Shown here: one piece after another, positions 15,648 to 24,644 of the stretch
Layout: each line of letters starts with the position of its first letter
Numbering within the stretch: position 1 is the stretch's first letter
Source: Chloroflexota bacterium
GTDB taxonomy: Bacteria; Chloroflexota; Anaerolineae; Promineifilales; Promineifilaceae
Direction of reading: 5' to 3'
DNA: 64,000 bases
NCBI GenBank assembly: GCA_014584575.1
Contig: JACTMP010000032.1
Span: forward strand, 1-64,000
Translations under genes and position numbers: made by a program
The notes under the pieces: generated by a model
What the model saw: only the letters and a program-made list of their open reading frames with translations
Told to the model about the DNA's origin: nothing
Database searches by the model: none

Positions 15648-16578
15648 TCCCGTCAAACCCCCACAATTGATCAATCAGGTATAACGGCCGTCCCTTCACC
15701 TCATCATAAATCCGGCCCAAATACTCGCCAATAATGCCCAGGCAAATCAGTTGCACACCGCCCAAAAACAGGACGGCGACCAACGTCGTGGCTTGCCCTA
15801 ACAATGGCGATGATGGCCCCAACAGCCGCACTAGCACCACCGCCACAATCGCCAGCGCCGCCAGACCGGCCATAAAAAACCCCAAATACGTCGCCAGTTG
15901 CAGCGGCAAATAAGAAAAACTGGTGATCGCATCCAGGGCAAAGGGCAACATTTGTTTAACGCTACTGAACTTCGACTCGCCGGCATACCGGCTGGCGCGT
16001 TCATAGGGCACACCCGTTTGCCGGAAACCCACCCAGGGCACCATCCCCCGCAAGAAGCGGTTGCGCTCCGGCATGTTGCGTATAGCCCGCACCACTCGTT
16101 TATCCATCAGCCGGAAATCACCCGTATCCAGCGGAATATCAATTTTAGTGATACGCCGGATCAGGCGATAAAACAGTTTCGCCGTCCACAACTTAAAGCG
16201 GGTCTCTCCTTCCCGGCTGACGCGCACGCCGTAAACCACGTCAAACCCCTCCCGCCACTTCGCAATCATTTGCGGGTACAGTTCTGGCGGGTCTTGCAAA
16301 TCCGCGTCGGTCAAAATGACGGCGTCGCCGCTTGCAAAGTCTAGACCGGCAGTGACGGCAATTTGAAAGCCAAAATTACGCGAAAAGCTAATGCCCCTGA
16401 CACGCTGGTCTTGCTGGTGCAGTTCGGCAATGACAACGGCCGAACGATCCCGGCTGCCATCATTCACCAGTACCAATTCCCAGGGTTCAGCCAGCGTATC
16501 CATCACGTCAGCCACACGGCGGTGCAGCTCTGGCAATACCTGTTCTTCGTTATAGACGGGCGCAACAATTGAGATCAT
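15634..16578 (-). CDS. family 2 glycosyltransferase (GtrB/DPM1-like)
   Basis: The 314-aa protein starts [17 protein letters not shown] and has the GT2 metal-binding [15 protein letters not shown] segment and the later [34 protein letters not shown] region typical of polyprenyl-phosphate glucosyl/mannosyl transferases. Two transmembrane helices close the chain (about residues 230-300). These enzymes load a sugar on a lipid carrier in the inner leaflet. It could supply donors for GT39-type enzymes such as the one at 1635-3590, but that link is inference. Start ATG 16578. Confidence 0.9.
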   Translation of the reverse strand: MISIVAPVYNEEQVLPELHRRVADVMDTLAEPWELVLVNDGSRDRSAVVIAELHQQDQRVRGISFSRNFGFQIAVTAGLDFASGDAVILTDADLQDPPELYPQMIAKWREGFDVVYGVRVSREGETRFKLWTAKLFYRLIRRITKIDIPLDTGDFRLMDKRVVRAIRNMPERNRFLRGMVPWVGFRQTGVPYERASRYAGESKFSSVKQMLPFALDAITSFSYLPLQLATYLGFFMAGLAALAIVAVVLVRLLGPSSPLLGQATTLVAVLFLGGVQLICLGIIGEYLGRIYDEVKGRPLYLIDQLWGFDGSGDK

Positions 16579-16648
16579 AACCGTGTACACAATTTTTGCT
16601 GAATTGGCTGCATATGTCCACCTGACAAACCGTGTCCGGTAAAGCCCT

Positions 16649-16680
16649 AAAAAAAACGACCGTCTTCACAGACGGCCGTT
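16649..16680 (-). terminator. intrinsic-terminator-like hairpin containing an ACGGCCGT copy
   Basis: On the minus strand ACGGCCGTCT (16679-16670) pairs with AGACGGTCGT (16665-16656), followed by eight Ts. No minus-strand gene ends here. It lies 70 nt before the GT2 start and could be a leader attenuator. The rest of 16681-16936 holds nothing I can name. Confidence 0.6.
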
Positions 16681-16936
16681 CCGGGCTTTGACCAACACAA
16701 GGAGGGGGCGTCGCTGCCCTCTGCTTACCCGACCAGTTGTTCCAGTCGCGTTTCTTTTGTGCCAGTTTTAGGGGAGGGACGATGGTTGCCCATCGCATAT
16801 TTTCCTTGTGCTGTTGGCCAGGTAAGAGTGTCGGAATGATACCTCTTTTTGTGAACTGTGCAAACTGTTTTCAGGTGGCATCTGCAAATTCTAATTTTGG
16901 ACATGGGCGGGAGGCCAAAAACGCTCTTTGCCCATC

Positions 16937-16965
16937 TTGACAGGCGGCTGCCCGCCTTGTAAAAT
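16937..16965 (+). promoter_or_regulatory. near-consensus promoter of the tetR-GT1 operon
   Basis: TTGACA (16937-16942) and TAAAAT (16960-16965) are separated by 17 nt. The spacer contains a small hairpin (AGGCGG/CCGCCT). The -10 overlaps the operator that follows. Confidence 0.85.
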
Positions 16966-16999
16966 GTGACTGATCGGTCATGTGACCGATCAGTCACAT
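16964..16999. promoter_or_regulatory. TetR operator, perfect 17-bp inverted repeat
   Basis: ATGTGACTGATCGGTCA (16964-16980) and TGACCGATCAGTCACAT (16983-16999) are exact reverse complements with a 2-nt spacer. The site covers the -10 end and the transcription start and lies 16 nt before the tetR ATG. Binding by the TetR protein would shut off its own operon. Confidence 0.88.
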
Positions 17000-17015
17000 A
17001 ACATGCAAAAATCCT

Positions 17016-17678
17016 ATGCCTAAAAATACATTTTTCAACCTGCCCGCAGAAAAGCGGCAGCATTTTCTGGATATTGCCCTGGCGGAGTTTGCCCACAATG
17101 ATTACCCCAATGCCTCCATTTCGCGCATTGTGGCCCAGGCCGGCATCGCCAAAGGCAGCTTTTACCAATACTTCACCGATAAAGAGGAGCTATATCATTA
17201 CCTGCTGGAACTGGGGGCGCAGCAAAAGGCGCAATTCCTGGCTACGCCGCCCCCAGAGATAGAAATGGATATCTTTGTCTATTTGGCCTGGCTGGCGCAG
17301 GCAGGTGTGCAATTTGAACTGGCGCATCCTCAGTTGAGTCAGATTGGCTACCGGGCCATCAGAAGCGGCGTTATGCCGTCGGCATTGATAGAGCAGGCCA
17401 GAGCGGGGGCGTTTGCCTTTTTTAAGGAGTTGGTGGCGCGTGGCAAAAGCGAGGGCAGCATTGATCCCCGGCTAGACGAGGAACTGGCTGCCTTCTTTTT
17501 CCACACCATCTTTACCGAATTAGGCGGCTACCTGCTGAGCCGGCTAGAGGGGGATGCGGCGGGTGAACTGGCCAACGGCCGTTCCCTCTTTGATTCACCA
17601 ACTGCCGCCAACCTTTTTAACCAGACCATTCGCATTCTACAAGCCGGCATGAGCGCGCCCCAAACGCCTCAGCCCTGA
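17016..17678 (+). CDS. TetR/AcrR-family repressor
   Basis: The 220-aa protein has the N-terminal TetR helix-turn-helix (FLDIALAEFAHNDYPNASISRIVAQAGIAKGSFYQYFTDKEELY). Its helical C-terminal ligand-binding domain is unlike any I recognise. It should repress the operon it heads through the palindrome at 16964-16999. The glycosyltransferase gene starts 12 nt after its stop, so the ligand may be a substrate of that enzyme, such as a hydrophobic xenobiotic or lipid. Confidence 0.9.
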   Translation: MPKNTFFNLPAEKRQHFLDIALAEFAHNDYPNASISRIVAQAGIAKGSFYQYFTDKEELYHYLLELGAQQKAQFLATPPPEIEMDIFVYLAWLAQAGVQFELAHPQLSQIGYRAIRSGVMPSALIEQARAGAFAFFKELVARGKSEGSIDPRLDEELAAFFFHTIFTELGGYLLSRLEGDAAGELANGRSLFDSPTAANLFNQTIRILQAGMSAPQTPQP

Positions 17679-17689
17679 TAAGGAACACC

Positions 17690-18940
17690 ATGAAAATCCT
17701 GATACTGACCATTGGTTCACGCGGCGATGTACAGCCCTATGTCGCGTTGGGCAAAGGGCTGCAAACGGCCGGGCACGACGTGACCATTTGCACCGGACAC
17801 CTGTTTGAAAAGATAGTCACGTCTCATTCTTTACCTTTTTTGCCGATGGATGACGAGATGATCCGGCTGACAGAAACGCCGGAAGGCAAAGCCATGATCG
17901 AGGGTGGCGGCGCGGCTTTCAAAGCCATCAGTCTGGTAAAACCGATGATCGCCCGCATGGTGCGGGACGCCTGGGCCGCCGCCCAAACCGTTACCCCAGA
18001 TGTGATCTTATACCATCCCAAAACACTCAGCGGTTACCACATCGGCGAAAAGCTGAGCAAACCGATCATTCTGACGATGGCGCTGCCAATGTATACACCT
18101 ACCCGCGCTTTTCCCTTGCCGATCACCAATTTCACACTGGGTGGCTGGTTCAACCGGCTGACGTACTCCATGGTACCCATGATTTCCGCCCCCTATGCTG
18201 ACGTGATTGGCGCGTTCCGACAAGAGTTGGGGCTGCCCAAACGGGGCCGGTTTTTGAACGAGACGCGGCTGCCCAACGGCCGTACCACCCCCACTCTCTA
18301 CGGCATCAGCCACCACCTCATCCCCCGCCCGGCTGATTGGCCGGAAGCGGTGCAGGCCGGCGGCTACTGGTTCCTGGAGCAGGAGGCCGGTTGGCAGCCC
18401 CCGGCTGACCTGACCACTTTTTTGCAGGCAGGACCGCCGCCGGTGTATATCGGCTTTGGCAGCATGGCCGGTAAACAGCCCGACAAGCTGGCTGCCATCG
18501 CCATAGCGGCGCTGCAAAAAGTGGGGTTGCGCGGCCTTTTGGCTACCGGATGGGGTGGTCTACAGCCGGGTGATTTGCCGGACACCATCTTCCAGCTAAA
18601 AGAAGCGCCGCACGATTGGCTCTTCCCGCAAATGGCGGCGGTGGTGCATCATGGCGGGGCGGGCACAACTGCCGCCGGATTGCGCGCCGGGAAACCAACC
18701 CTCATCTGCCCCTTCGTGGGCGACCAGCCATTTTGGGGGGAACGGGTACACCGGCTAGGCGTTGGCCCCAAAGGAATCCCGCAAAAGAAGTTGACGGTAG
18801 CCAACCTGGCAGCGGCGTTAACCTCGTTGGTTAACAATCCCGCCTGGCAACAACAGGCAGCCACGTTGGGCCAGCAATTGCGCGCTGAGGATGGGGTGGG
18901 CACGGCCGTGCAGTTCATCGAGAAGGTGGTGCGGCTATAA
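17690..18940 (+). CDS. GT1-family glycosyltransferase (UGT/macrolide-type)
   Basis: The 416-aa protein has the GT-B fold of family 1. The N-terminal strand is MKILILTIGSRGDVQPYVALGKGL, as in sterol 3-beta-glucosyltransferases and macrolide transferases. The C-terminal nucleotide-sugar site is VVHHGGAGTTAAGLRAGKPTLICPFVGDQPFWGERV. It would move a hexose from a UDP- or TDP-sugar to a hydrophobic acceptor. Co-transcription with a TetR repressor suggests inducible modification of a toxic compound, or glycolipid synthesis. TAAGGA precedes the ATG. Confidence 0.9.
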   Translation: MKILILTIGSRGDVQPYVALGKGLQTAGHDVTICTGHLFEKIVTSHSLPFLPMDDEMIRLTETPEGKAMIEGGGAAFKAISLVKPMIARMVRDAWAAAQTVTPDVILYHPKTLSGYHIGEKLSKPIILTMALPMYTPTRAFPLPITNFTLGGWFNRLTYSMVPMISAPYADVIGAFRQELGLPKRGRFLNETRLPNGRTTPTLYGISHHLIPRPADWPEAVQAGGYWFLEQEAGWQPPADLTTFLQAGPPPVYIGFGSMAGKQPDKLAAIAIAALQKVGLRGLLATGWGGLQPGDLPDTIFQLKEAPHDWLFPQMAAVVHHGGAGTTAAGLRAGKPTLICPFVGDQPFWGERVHRLGVGPKGIPQKKLTVANLAAALTSLVNNPAWQQQAATLGQQLRAEDGVGTAVQFIEKVVRL

Positions 18941-18954
18941 TGCCCATGCCCCAA

Positions 18955-20103
18955 CTACAAATCTAAAATGTGCCGGGCAATGACCAGCCGCTGGATTTCG
19001 CTGGTGCCTTCGCCAATGGTCATCAGGCGCGTGTCCCGGTACATGCGCTCCACCTCGAATTCGGCGCTGTAGCCATAGCCACCGTGTACCTGAATGGCAT
19101 TGCGGCAGACCCGCTCGCTCACTTCGGTGGCGAACAATTTAGCCATGGCGGCCTCTTTTGTATATGGCTTGCCCTGTCCCTTTAACCAGGCCGCCCAATA
19201 CACCATCAGCCGCGCCGCCTGCAATTCGGTGGCCGCGTCGGCCAGCATCCACTGCACCGCCTGGTGATGTTTGATGGGGTGGCCAAATGTTTCCCGTTCA
19301 TGGGCATATTTGATGGCTGCTTCGTAGGCTGCCTGCCCCAGCCCCACCGCCAGCGCGCCAATGCCGACACGCCCGCTGTCCAGCGTGGCTAAGGTCTGCT
19401 GCAAGCCGCGCCCTTCCGTCCCCAACAGATTGCCCAAAGGGACGCGCACCTCGTCAAACGTGACGGCGTGGGTAGGCGAGCCTTTTAGCCCCATCTTCTT
19501 CTCGGCAGCGGCGACAGTAATACCAGGGGTATTGGCAGGTACCAGGATATGGCTGAGTGAGCGGCTGCCGCCGGCCGGATCGGTGCGCACCAACACCACC
19601 ATCAGGTCGGCAATCGAGGCGTTGGTCATCCACATTTTCTGGCCATCAATGATCCAGGAATCGCCTTCTTTCACGGCCGTTGTCCGCACACCGCCCTGCA
19701 AATCTGACCCGGCGCCCGGTTCCGTCAGCGATAGGCAGCCCAATTTGCCCTTGCCGGTTGCCAGCGCGGGCAGCCACTCTTGTTTTTGGGCGTCATTGCC
19801 ATAGCGAACAATTGGTCCCAGAGCCAGCCCGTTGTGGGCGGAGATGGCCAGGGCGGTGGAGCCACAGCCCCAGCCCAGTTCTTCAATGGCAATGGCGGCG
19901 CTGATGGCGTCTACGGCCGCGCCGCCATACGCCTCTGGCACTTCCAGCCCCAGCAGACCCAGCGGGCCCATTTTTTTCACGACCGTCCAGTTAAACTCGC
20001 CGCTCTCATCCGTATGGCGGGCCAGCGGTTTTAATTCACGGGCCACAAAATCATGTACCACGTGCCGAAATTCGCGTTGTTCTTCAGTCAGTTGGAAATC
20101 CAT
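18955..20103 (-). CDS. acyl-CoA dehydrogenase
   Basis: The 382-aa flavoprotein is of standard length. It has the N-terminal helix domain (FQLTEEQREFRHVVHDFVAREL), the FAD-binding CLSLTEPGAGSDLQG and WIIDGQKMWMTNAS strands, and the C-terminal IQVHGGYGYSAEFEVERMYRDTRLMTIGEGTSEIQ signature. It would oxidise a short or branched acyl-CoA and pass electrons to ETF. Position downstream of the liv transporter and an ornithine cyclodeaminase-like gene suggests amino-acid catabolism. GGAGAGG lies before the ATG. Confidence 0.95.
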   Translation of the reverse strand: MDFQLTEEQREFRHVVHDFVARELKPLARHTDESGEFNWTVVKKMGPLGLLGLEVPEAYGGAAVDAISAAIAIEELGWGCGSTALAISAHNGLALGPIVRYGNDAQKQEWLPALATGKGKLGCLSLTEPGAGSDLQGGVRTTAVKEGDSWIIDGQKMWMTNASIADLMVVLVRTDPAGGSRSLSHILVPANTPGITVAAAEKKMGLKGSPTHAVTFDEVRVPLGNLLGTEGRGLQQTLATLDSGRVGIGALAVGLGQAAYEAAIKYAHERETFGHPIKHHQAVQWMLADAATELQAARLMVYWAAWLKGQGKPYTKEAAMAKLFATEVSERVCRNAIQVHGGYGYSAEFEVERMYRDTRLMTIGEGTSEIQRLVIARHILDL

Positions 20104-20257
20104 GTAACCTCTCCAGATGTAGTGGGATTTGATTTGGGCGTCAATTATAGGCGTGGTTTACGGCTCCAACCACCAGGACATACCTGGTAAGGTGGCAAGA
20201 TGACAAAAATGTCAGATGATGACCTTTGCCAATAGCGGTCGATTGATGATCTGGCGG

Positions 20258-21250
20258 TTAGAGGTCTACCAAAACTCCCAGCCCCATTTGGGCGGCGTTG
20301 GTCAGGGCCAGCCGCCCGGCGATGGCGTCTTGCACGGCCGTGCCCACCGATTTGAACAGGGTGATTTGCTGCGGATGGGTACGGCCGTCTTTCATCCCGG
20401 CCACAATCTGCCCCAATTCGGCGTGGATATGGCTCGCGGTTATCAACCCTTGTTGGATGGGGATGATCAGATCGCCGGTTTCCGCCAGTGTGGCTTCACG
20501 GGAATCCACCACCACCAGCGCCTGCTGCACGGTCAAGGCGTCAATTTCCTGCACCGTGGGCTGGTATGAGCCGATGGCATTGATGTGGACGCCGGGTTTC
20601 AGGTCACGGCCGTCAAAAACGGGCATTGTGGATGTGGTGGCGGTGCAAATGATGTCGGCATCGCGCACGGCCGTAGCTGCATCCACCACTGGTCGCACAT
20701 TGTGGGGGATTGGCCCCACGCCCGCCATCTCTGCCGCAAACGCCGCTGTCTGCGCCTGGTCGGGGCTGTAGACGCGCACTTCGCTGATGGCGCGTACCGT
20801 GCAGACTGCCTCCAATTGCGTGCGCGCCTGCACACCGCTGCCCAAAATAGCCAGCACGTGGGCGTCAGACCGGGCCAGCAGATCGGTCGCTGCCCCGGAA
20901 CCGGCCCCCGTGCGAATGGCGGTGAGTGTGCTGCCTTCCAGCAGGGCCGACGGCCGTCCCGTTTCCGCATCCAGCACCACCACCACCCCATTGATGACCC
21001 GCTCGCCCCTTTGTGTGTTCTGCGGGAATACTGAGACCACTTTTACTGCCAGCGCCCCATCCTGCGGCAAAAAAGCGGGCATGACGAGCGTTGTACCCTG
21101 GTGGGGCGCAATATCCAGATGCGCCCGCAACGGCGCAACGGCTAACCCGGCCGACAATTGCGCATAAGCCGACTTCATCTCGGCAATGGCGGTCGCCATT
21201 GGCAAAGCTCTCTTGACATCCGTAGCCGACAAAACCCGCAAATTCATCAT
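20258..21250 (-). CDS. ornithine cyclodeaminase / mu-crystallin family protein
   Basis: The 330-aa protein has the Rossmann signature VLAILGSGVQARTQLEAVC and the family's N-terminal lobe (LPMATAIAEMKSAYAQLS, then LVMPAFLPQDGALAVKVVSVFP). Members include ornithine cyclodeaminase, alanine dehydrogenase and ketimine reductases, so the exact reaction is open. It begins 26 nt after livF on the same strand and is probably co-transcribed with the transporter, which supports an amino-acid substrate. Confidence 0.88.
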   Translation of the reverse strand: MMNLRVLSATDVKRALPMATAIAEMKSAYAQLSAGLAVAPLRAHLDIAPHQGTTLVMPAFLPQDGALAVKVVSVFPQNTQRGERVINGVVVVLDAETGRPSALLEGSTLTAIRTGAGSGAATDLLARSDAHVLAILGSGVQARTQLEAVCTVRAISEVRVYSPDQAQTAAFAAEMAGVGPIPHNVRPVVDAATAVRDADIICTATTSTMPVFDGRDLKPGVHINAIGSYQPTVQEIDALTVQQALVVVDSREATLAETGDLIIPIQQGLITASHIHAELGQIVAGMKDGRTHPQQITLFKSVGTAVQDAIAGRLALTNAAQMGLGVLVDL

Positions 21251-21276
21251 AATGACGCCAATACGAATACGTTGTT

Positions 21277-21990
21277 TTATTGGATACCCAAGTAGAGATT
21301 GCGCACTTCGGCGTTATTTTGCAGGGCAACGGCCGTGTCGCTCAGCCGGATCTCCCCCGTTTGCAGCACATAGCCGCGGCTGGCTACTTGCAAAGCCTTG
21401 TGTGCATTTTGCTCCACCAGCAAAATCGTGGTGCCCTCGCGGTTAATGTTTTGCACCGTCTCAAAAATCAAATCCACCAGCACCGGCGCCAGCCCCATCG
21501 AAGGTTCGTCCAGCAGTAGCACCCGCGGCCGGGACATCATCGCCCGCCCCATCGCCACCATTTGCTGTTCGCCACCGCTGAGCGTACCGGCTACCTGGTT
21601 GCGCCGTTCTGACAGGCGAGGAAAGAGGTGAAACACCTGCTTCAAATCCTGGTTAATACCGGCTTTGTCATTCCGGGTATAGGCGCCCAATTCCAGGTTA
21701 GCCTGCACCGTCAGTTTGGAAAAGACACCGCGACCTTCCGGCACCATGGCAATGCCCTTGCTCACCAGTTGGTGCGCCGCATAATGGCCTAAATCTTCAC
21801 CCTGTAATTGAACATTGCCGCCGCGCGGCCGCAGCAGGCCACAAATGGTGCGCAGCGTGGTCGTTTTGCCCGCGCCATTGCCGCCAATCAGGCAGACAAT
21901 TTCCCCTTCTTCTACCGTCAGCGAGACCCCTTTCAGGGCGTGAATGTTGCCGTAATAAGCGTGAATATCATTGACTTCCAGTAGCGCCAT
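21277..21990 (-). CDS. livF: branched-chain amino-acid ABC transporter ATPase LivF
   Basis: The 237-aa ATPase has Walker A GGNGAGKTTTLRTICGLL, the ABC signature TLSGGEQQMVAMGRA and Walker B RVLLLDEPSMGLAPVLVD, the last typical of LivF. I start it at ATG 21990 (MALLEVNDIHAYYG), separated by one base from the livG stop; a frame open further upstream rereads livG. It powers uptake with LivG. Confidence 0.95.
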   Translation of the reverse strand: MALLEVNDIHAYYGNIHALKGVSLTVEEGEIVCLIGGNGAGKTTTLRTICGLLRPRGGNVQLQGEDLGHYAAHQLVSKGIAMVPEGRGVFSKLTVQANLELGAYTRNDKAGINQDLKQVFHLFPRLSERRNQVAGTLSGGEQQMVAMGRAMMSRPRVLLLDEPSMGLAPVLVDLIFETVQNINREGTTILLVEQNAHKALQVASRGYVLQTGEIRLSDTAVALQNNAEVRNLYLGIQ

Positions 21991-21991
21991 C

Positions 21992-22792
21992 TTATGCCTC
22001 CGCCTTTCTGCTGAAATCTTCCAGGGCGCTGCTGCCCAGATATGCCTCAATGACGCGCGGGTTCTTCTGAATTTCGACGGGCAGCCCCTCGGCAATCTTC
22101 TTGCCAAAATCCATGACGATAATGCGTTCGGAGATGCCCATCACCACCCGCATGTCATGTTCGATGAGCATGATGGTGATGCCCAGTTCGTCGCGCAGTT
22201 GTTGGATAAAATCGGTGGTTTCGGCCGTTTCTTTGGGATTCATGCCGGCGGTAGGTTCGTCTAGCAGCAGCAGTTTGGGCTGGCTGGCCAGGGCGCGGCC
22301 AATTTCCAGGCGACGCTGGTCGCCATAGGGCAGGTTCTTGGCCAGCAGGTCGCCTTTGCCGCGCAGCCCCACAAAACGGAGCAGGCGGGTGGCCTCGGCG
22401 GCGGCGTCTGCCTCGTCACGGCGGGTATGGGGCGTGCCCAAAATAGCGCCCATCCAATGGGATTTGAGATGGCGCTCCTGGCCGACGAGCAGGTTTTCGA
22501 TAACGGTCATGTTGTTGAAGAGGCGGATATTTTGGAAGGTGCGGGCGATGCCCAGGCGAGTGATCTGGACGGAGGTACGGCCGTTTAGCCGCTTGCCATC
22601 AAAAATCAATTCCCCATCATCAATCTGGTAGAAGCCGGTAATCAGATTAAAAAAGGTCGTTTTGCCCGCCCCATTTGGGCCAATGATGCTGACAATGGAG
22701 CCTTTCTCAATATGAAAATCCAGCGAATCCACCGCCACCAGACCGCCAAACCGTTTGGTCATTTTATTGGCTATCAGGATGTCCTCGCTCAT
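21992..22792 (-). CDS. livG: branched-chain amino-acid ABC transporter ATPase LivG
   Basis: The 266-aa ATPase has Walker A IIGPNGAGKTTFFNLITGFY and Walker B PKLLLLDEPTAGMNPKET, with the LivG-specific long insertion (RTFQNIRLFNNMTVIENLLVGQ). The signature helix reads LPYGDQRRLEIGRAL. It is the partner of LivF. Confidence 0.95.
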   Translation of the reverse strand: MSEDILIANKMTKRFGGLVAVDSLDFHIEKGSIVSIIGPNGAGKTTFFNLITGFYQIDDGELIFDGKRLNGRTSVQITRLGIARTFQNIRLFNNMTVIENLLVGQERHLKSHWMGAILGTPHTRRDEADAAAEATRLLRFVGLRGKGDLLAKNLPYGDQRRLEIGRALASQPKLLLLDEPTAGMNPKETAETTDFIQQLRDELGITIMLIEHDMRVVMGISERIIVMDFGKKIAEGLPVEIQKNPRVIEAYLGSSALEDFSRKAEA

Positions 22793-22806
22793 TGTTGTTA
22801 TCCTTT

Positions 22807-22873
22807 CTATTCCGTAATCCGAAGTCCGATTACCGATAACGGATTACCGATTACCAATTACCGATTACCGGTT
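22807..22873. repeat. ATTACCG/CGGTAAT short-word repeat between livM and livG
   Basis: The spacer is made of variants of ATTACCG with two inverted copies at its left end (GTAATCCGAAGTCCGATTAC). It is one of the short-word intergenic repeats of this window. Confidence 0.65.
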
Positions 22874-22874
22874 T

Positions 22875-24632
22875 TCAGTCCATCTTCGGCGGTTCGGCCG
22901 TCTGACCGTGACTGATCACTTCCGAGTGAACGACGCCGAGATCGGCCGTTGCCTCCATGGCATCCTGTAACTCGCGGCGGCGCACGGCCGAGGGCCACAG
23001 CCCTTCGGGCCGCCGCAGCATGACCACGATGAGCAGCGCGCCATAGATGAGCAGGCGATACTCTTGAAACTCACGCAGCAGTTCCGGCGCGCCAATAAGC
23101 ATAAAAGCGCCCAATACAATACCGGGGATGCTGCCCATACCGCCGATGATGATGATGCTCAACACGTTAATAGAGACAAACAGGCTAAAACTTTGGGGGA
23201 AGACGGTGCCTAACTTGGCGGCAAAAATGGCCCCGGCCACGCCGCCGGCGGCGGCGCTGAGGGTGAAGGCCAGCAGTTTGGTGAGGATGGTGTCTATGCC
23301 CATGGCCGCGGCCACGTCTTCATCTTCACGCAGCGCCATCCATTGCCGGCCGGTGCGGGAATTGTTCAGCCGCACGGAAACAAACAGCATGGCAATGCAG
23401 GCCGCCAGAATGATGTAGTAGAAATGTTCCGGGCGGGAAAAGGCAAAGCTGCCAATGGTGGGGTTTTGCAGCGCCAGAATACCCTGCGGCCCGCCGATGC
23501 GGCTGGCCAGCCAGTCAGAGAGTACTAACACGCGGATGATTTCGCCAAAACCAAGCGTGGCAATGGCCAGGTAATCACCGCGCATCCGCAGCACAGGCAA
23601 GGCCAGTACAAAGCCGGTGCACATGGCTGCCAGCAGGGCGATGGGGATAACCAGCCAGAAGGGGATTGGGCCGATGCCGAACTGTCCGGTGGTGGTGAGC
23701 ACGGCCGTGACATACGCCCCTACCGCAAAATTCGTCACATACCCCAGGTCGAGCAGCCCGGCCAGGCCGACGGCAATGTTCAGGCCCAACGCCATCAGGA
23801 TGTAGATACCCACATTATCCAGCACCTCGCTGAGGTATGTCCCCAAGATCCAGGGCAGGATGAGCAAAAAGACGCCGCCAATGCCGGCGCCACCCCAGCG
23901 CACCGATTTTTGCCGGGGCGCGGCAAATTGATGCCAGCGGCCCCGCACCTGGGCGCCACGCTGCTGCCAGAAAATGGTAACAGCAAAGGCGATGAGGAAA
24001 ATGGCAACGGCCGTGTACCAGCGCATTACCCCACTCTGGAAAAAGAGGCGCACGAAATTGGGGCCTACCCGCTCGCGCAGGATGACCACAAACAGTTCAC
24101 TCAACAGGGCAATGCCCAACGTTGTCACCAGCCCAATGACCAGCGCCCGCCGCCATCGTGAGGGCAGCAGAGCCAACCCGCTGCCGGCCATCCCCGCGAC
24201 CAGCAGCACCACCGACAAAATCAGAACACCCACCACCACACTGTCCCGGCCAAAGGTCAGGATATTCACCAGTTGTGGCGAGATATTCACAAACATGACC
24301 CGGATATTGGTGTTATTAGCCAGGAAGATGAGGGCCAGGAGGGGTAGTACGTTCAAGAGACCTATGGTTGCGCCTGCTGCCAGGACTTTACCACTTGACT
24401 CGCCCGCCATTTTACGGGCGGCAAAATAGGCCATCAGCAGCGACGGCGAAATCAGTAAAACCTGCCCCAGTGTCATGTAACCGGCAATAATCTGACGCTG
24501 GCTAAATGTGGCGATCATGCCTATCGCGGCCACGTACACGGACACGATACCGGCCAGCAAGCCATACCGCAGCAGGGCACGGCCGTCGAATTTTTTCTCA
24601 TCTATTCCATGTGACATTGCCATTTGTGCCAT
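22875..24632 (-). CDS. livM: branched-chain amino-acid ABC permease LivM with extended N-terminus
   Basis: The 585-aa permease is almost twice the usual length of about 320. The C-terminal half is a normal LivM (IYILMALGLNIAVGLAGLLDLGYVTNFAVGAY and the EAA-like LKLLAFTLSAAAGGVAGAIFAAKLG). The first 260 residues add about seven hydrophobic segments and a linker rich in basic residues. The extension could be a duplicated or foreign membrane module. It lies 12 nt after livH on the same strand. Confidence 0.9.
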   Translation of the reverse strand: MAQMAMSHGIDEKKFDGRALLRYGLLAGIVSVYVAAIGMIATFSQRQIIAGYMTLGQVLLISPSLLMAYFAARKMAGESSGKVLAAGATIGLLNVLPLLALIFLANNTNIRVMFVNISPQLVNILTFGRDSVVVGVLILSVVLLVAGMAGSGLALLPSRWRRALVIGLVTTLGIALLSELFVVILRERVGPNFVRLFFQSGVMRWYTAVAIFLIAFAVTIFWQQRGAQVRGRWHQFAAPRQKSVRWGGAGIGGVFLLILPWILGTYLSEVLDNVGIYILMALGLNIAVGLAGLLDLGYVTNFAVGAYVTAVLTTTGQFGIGPIPFWLVIPIALLAAMCTGFVLALPVLRMRGDYLAIATLGFGEIIRVLVLSDWLASRIGGPQGILALQNPTIGSFAFSRPEHFYYIILAACIAMLFVSVRLNNSRTGRQWMALREDEDVAAAMGIDTILTKLLAFTLSAAAGGVAGAIFAAKLGTVFPQSFSLFVSINVLSIIIIGGMGSIPGIVLGAFMLIGAPELLREFQEYRLLIYGALLIVVMLRRPEGLWPSAVRRRELQDAMEATADLGVVHSEVISHGQTAEPPKMD

Positions 24633-24644
24633 TATTCACCTGCC

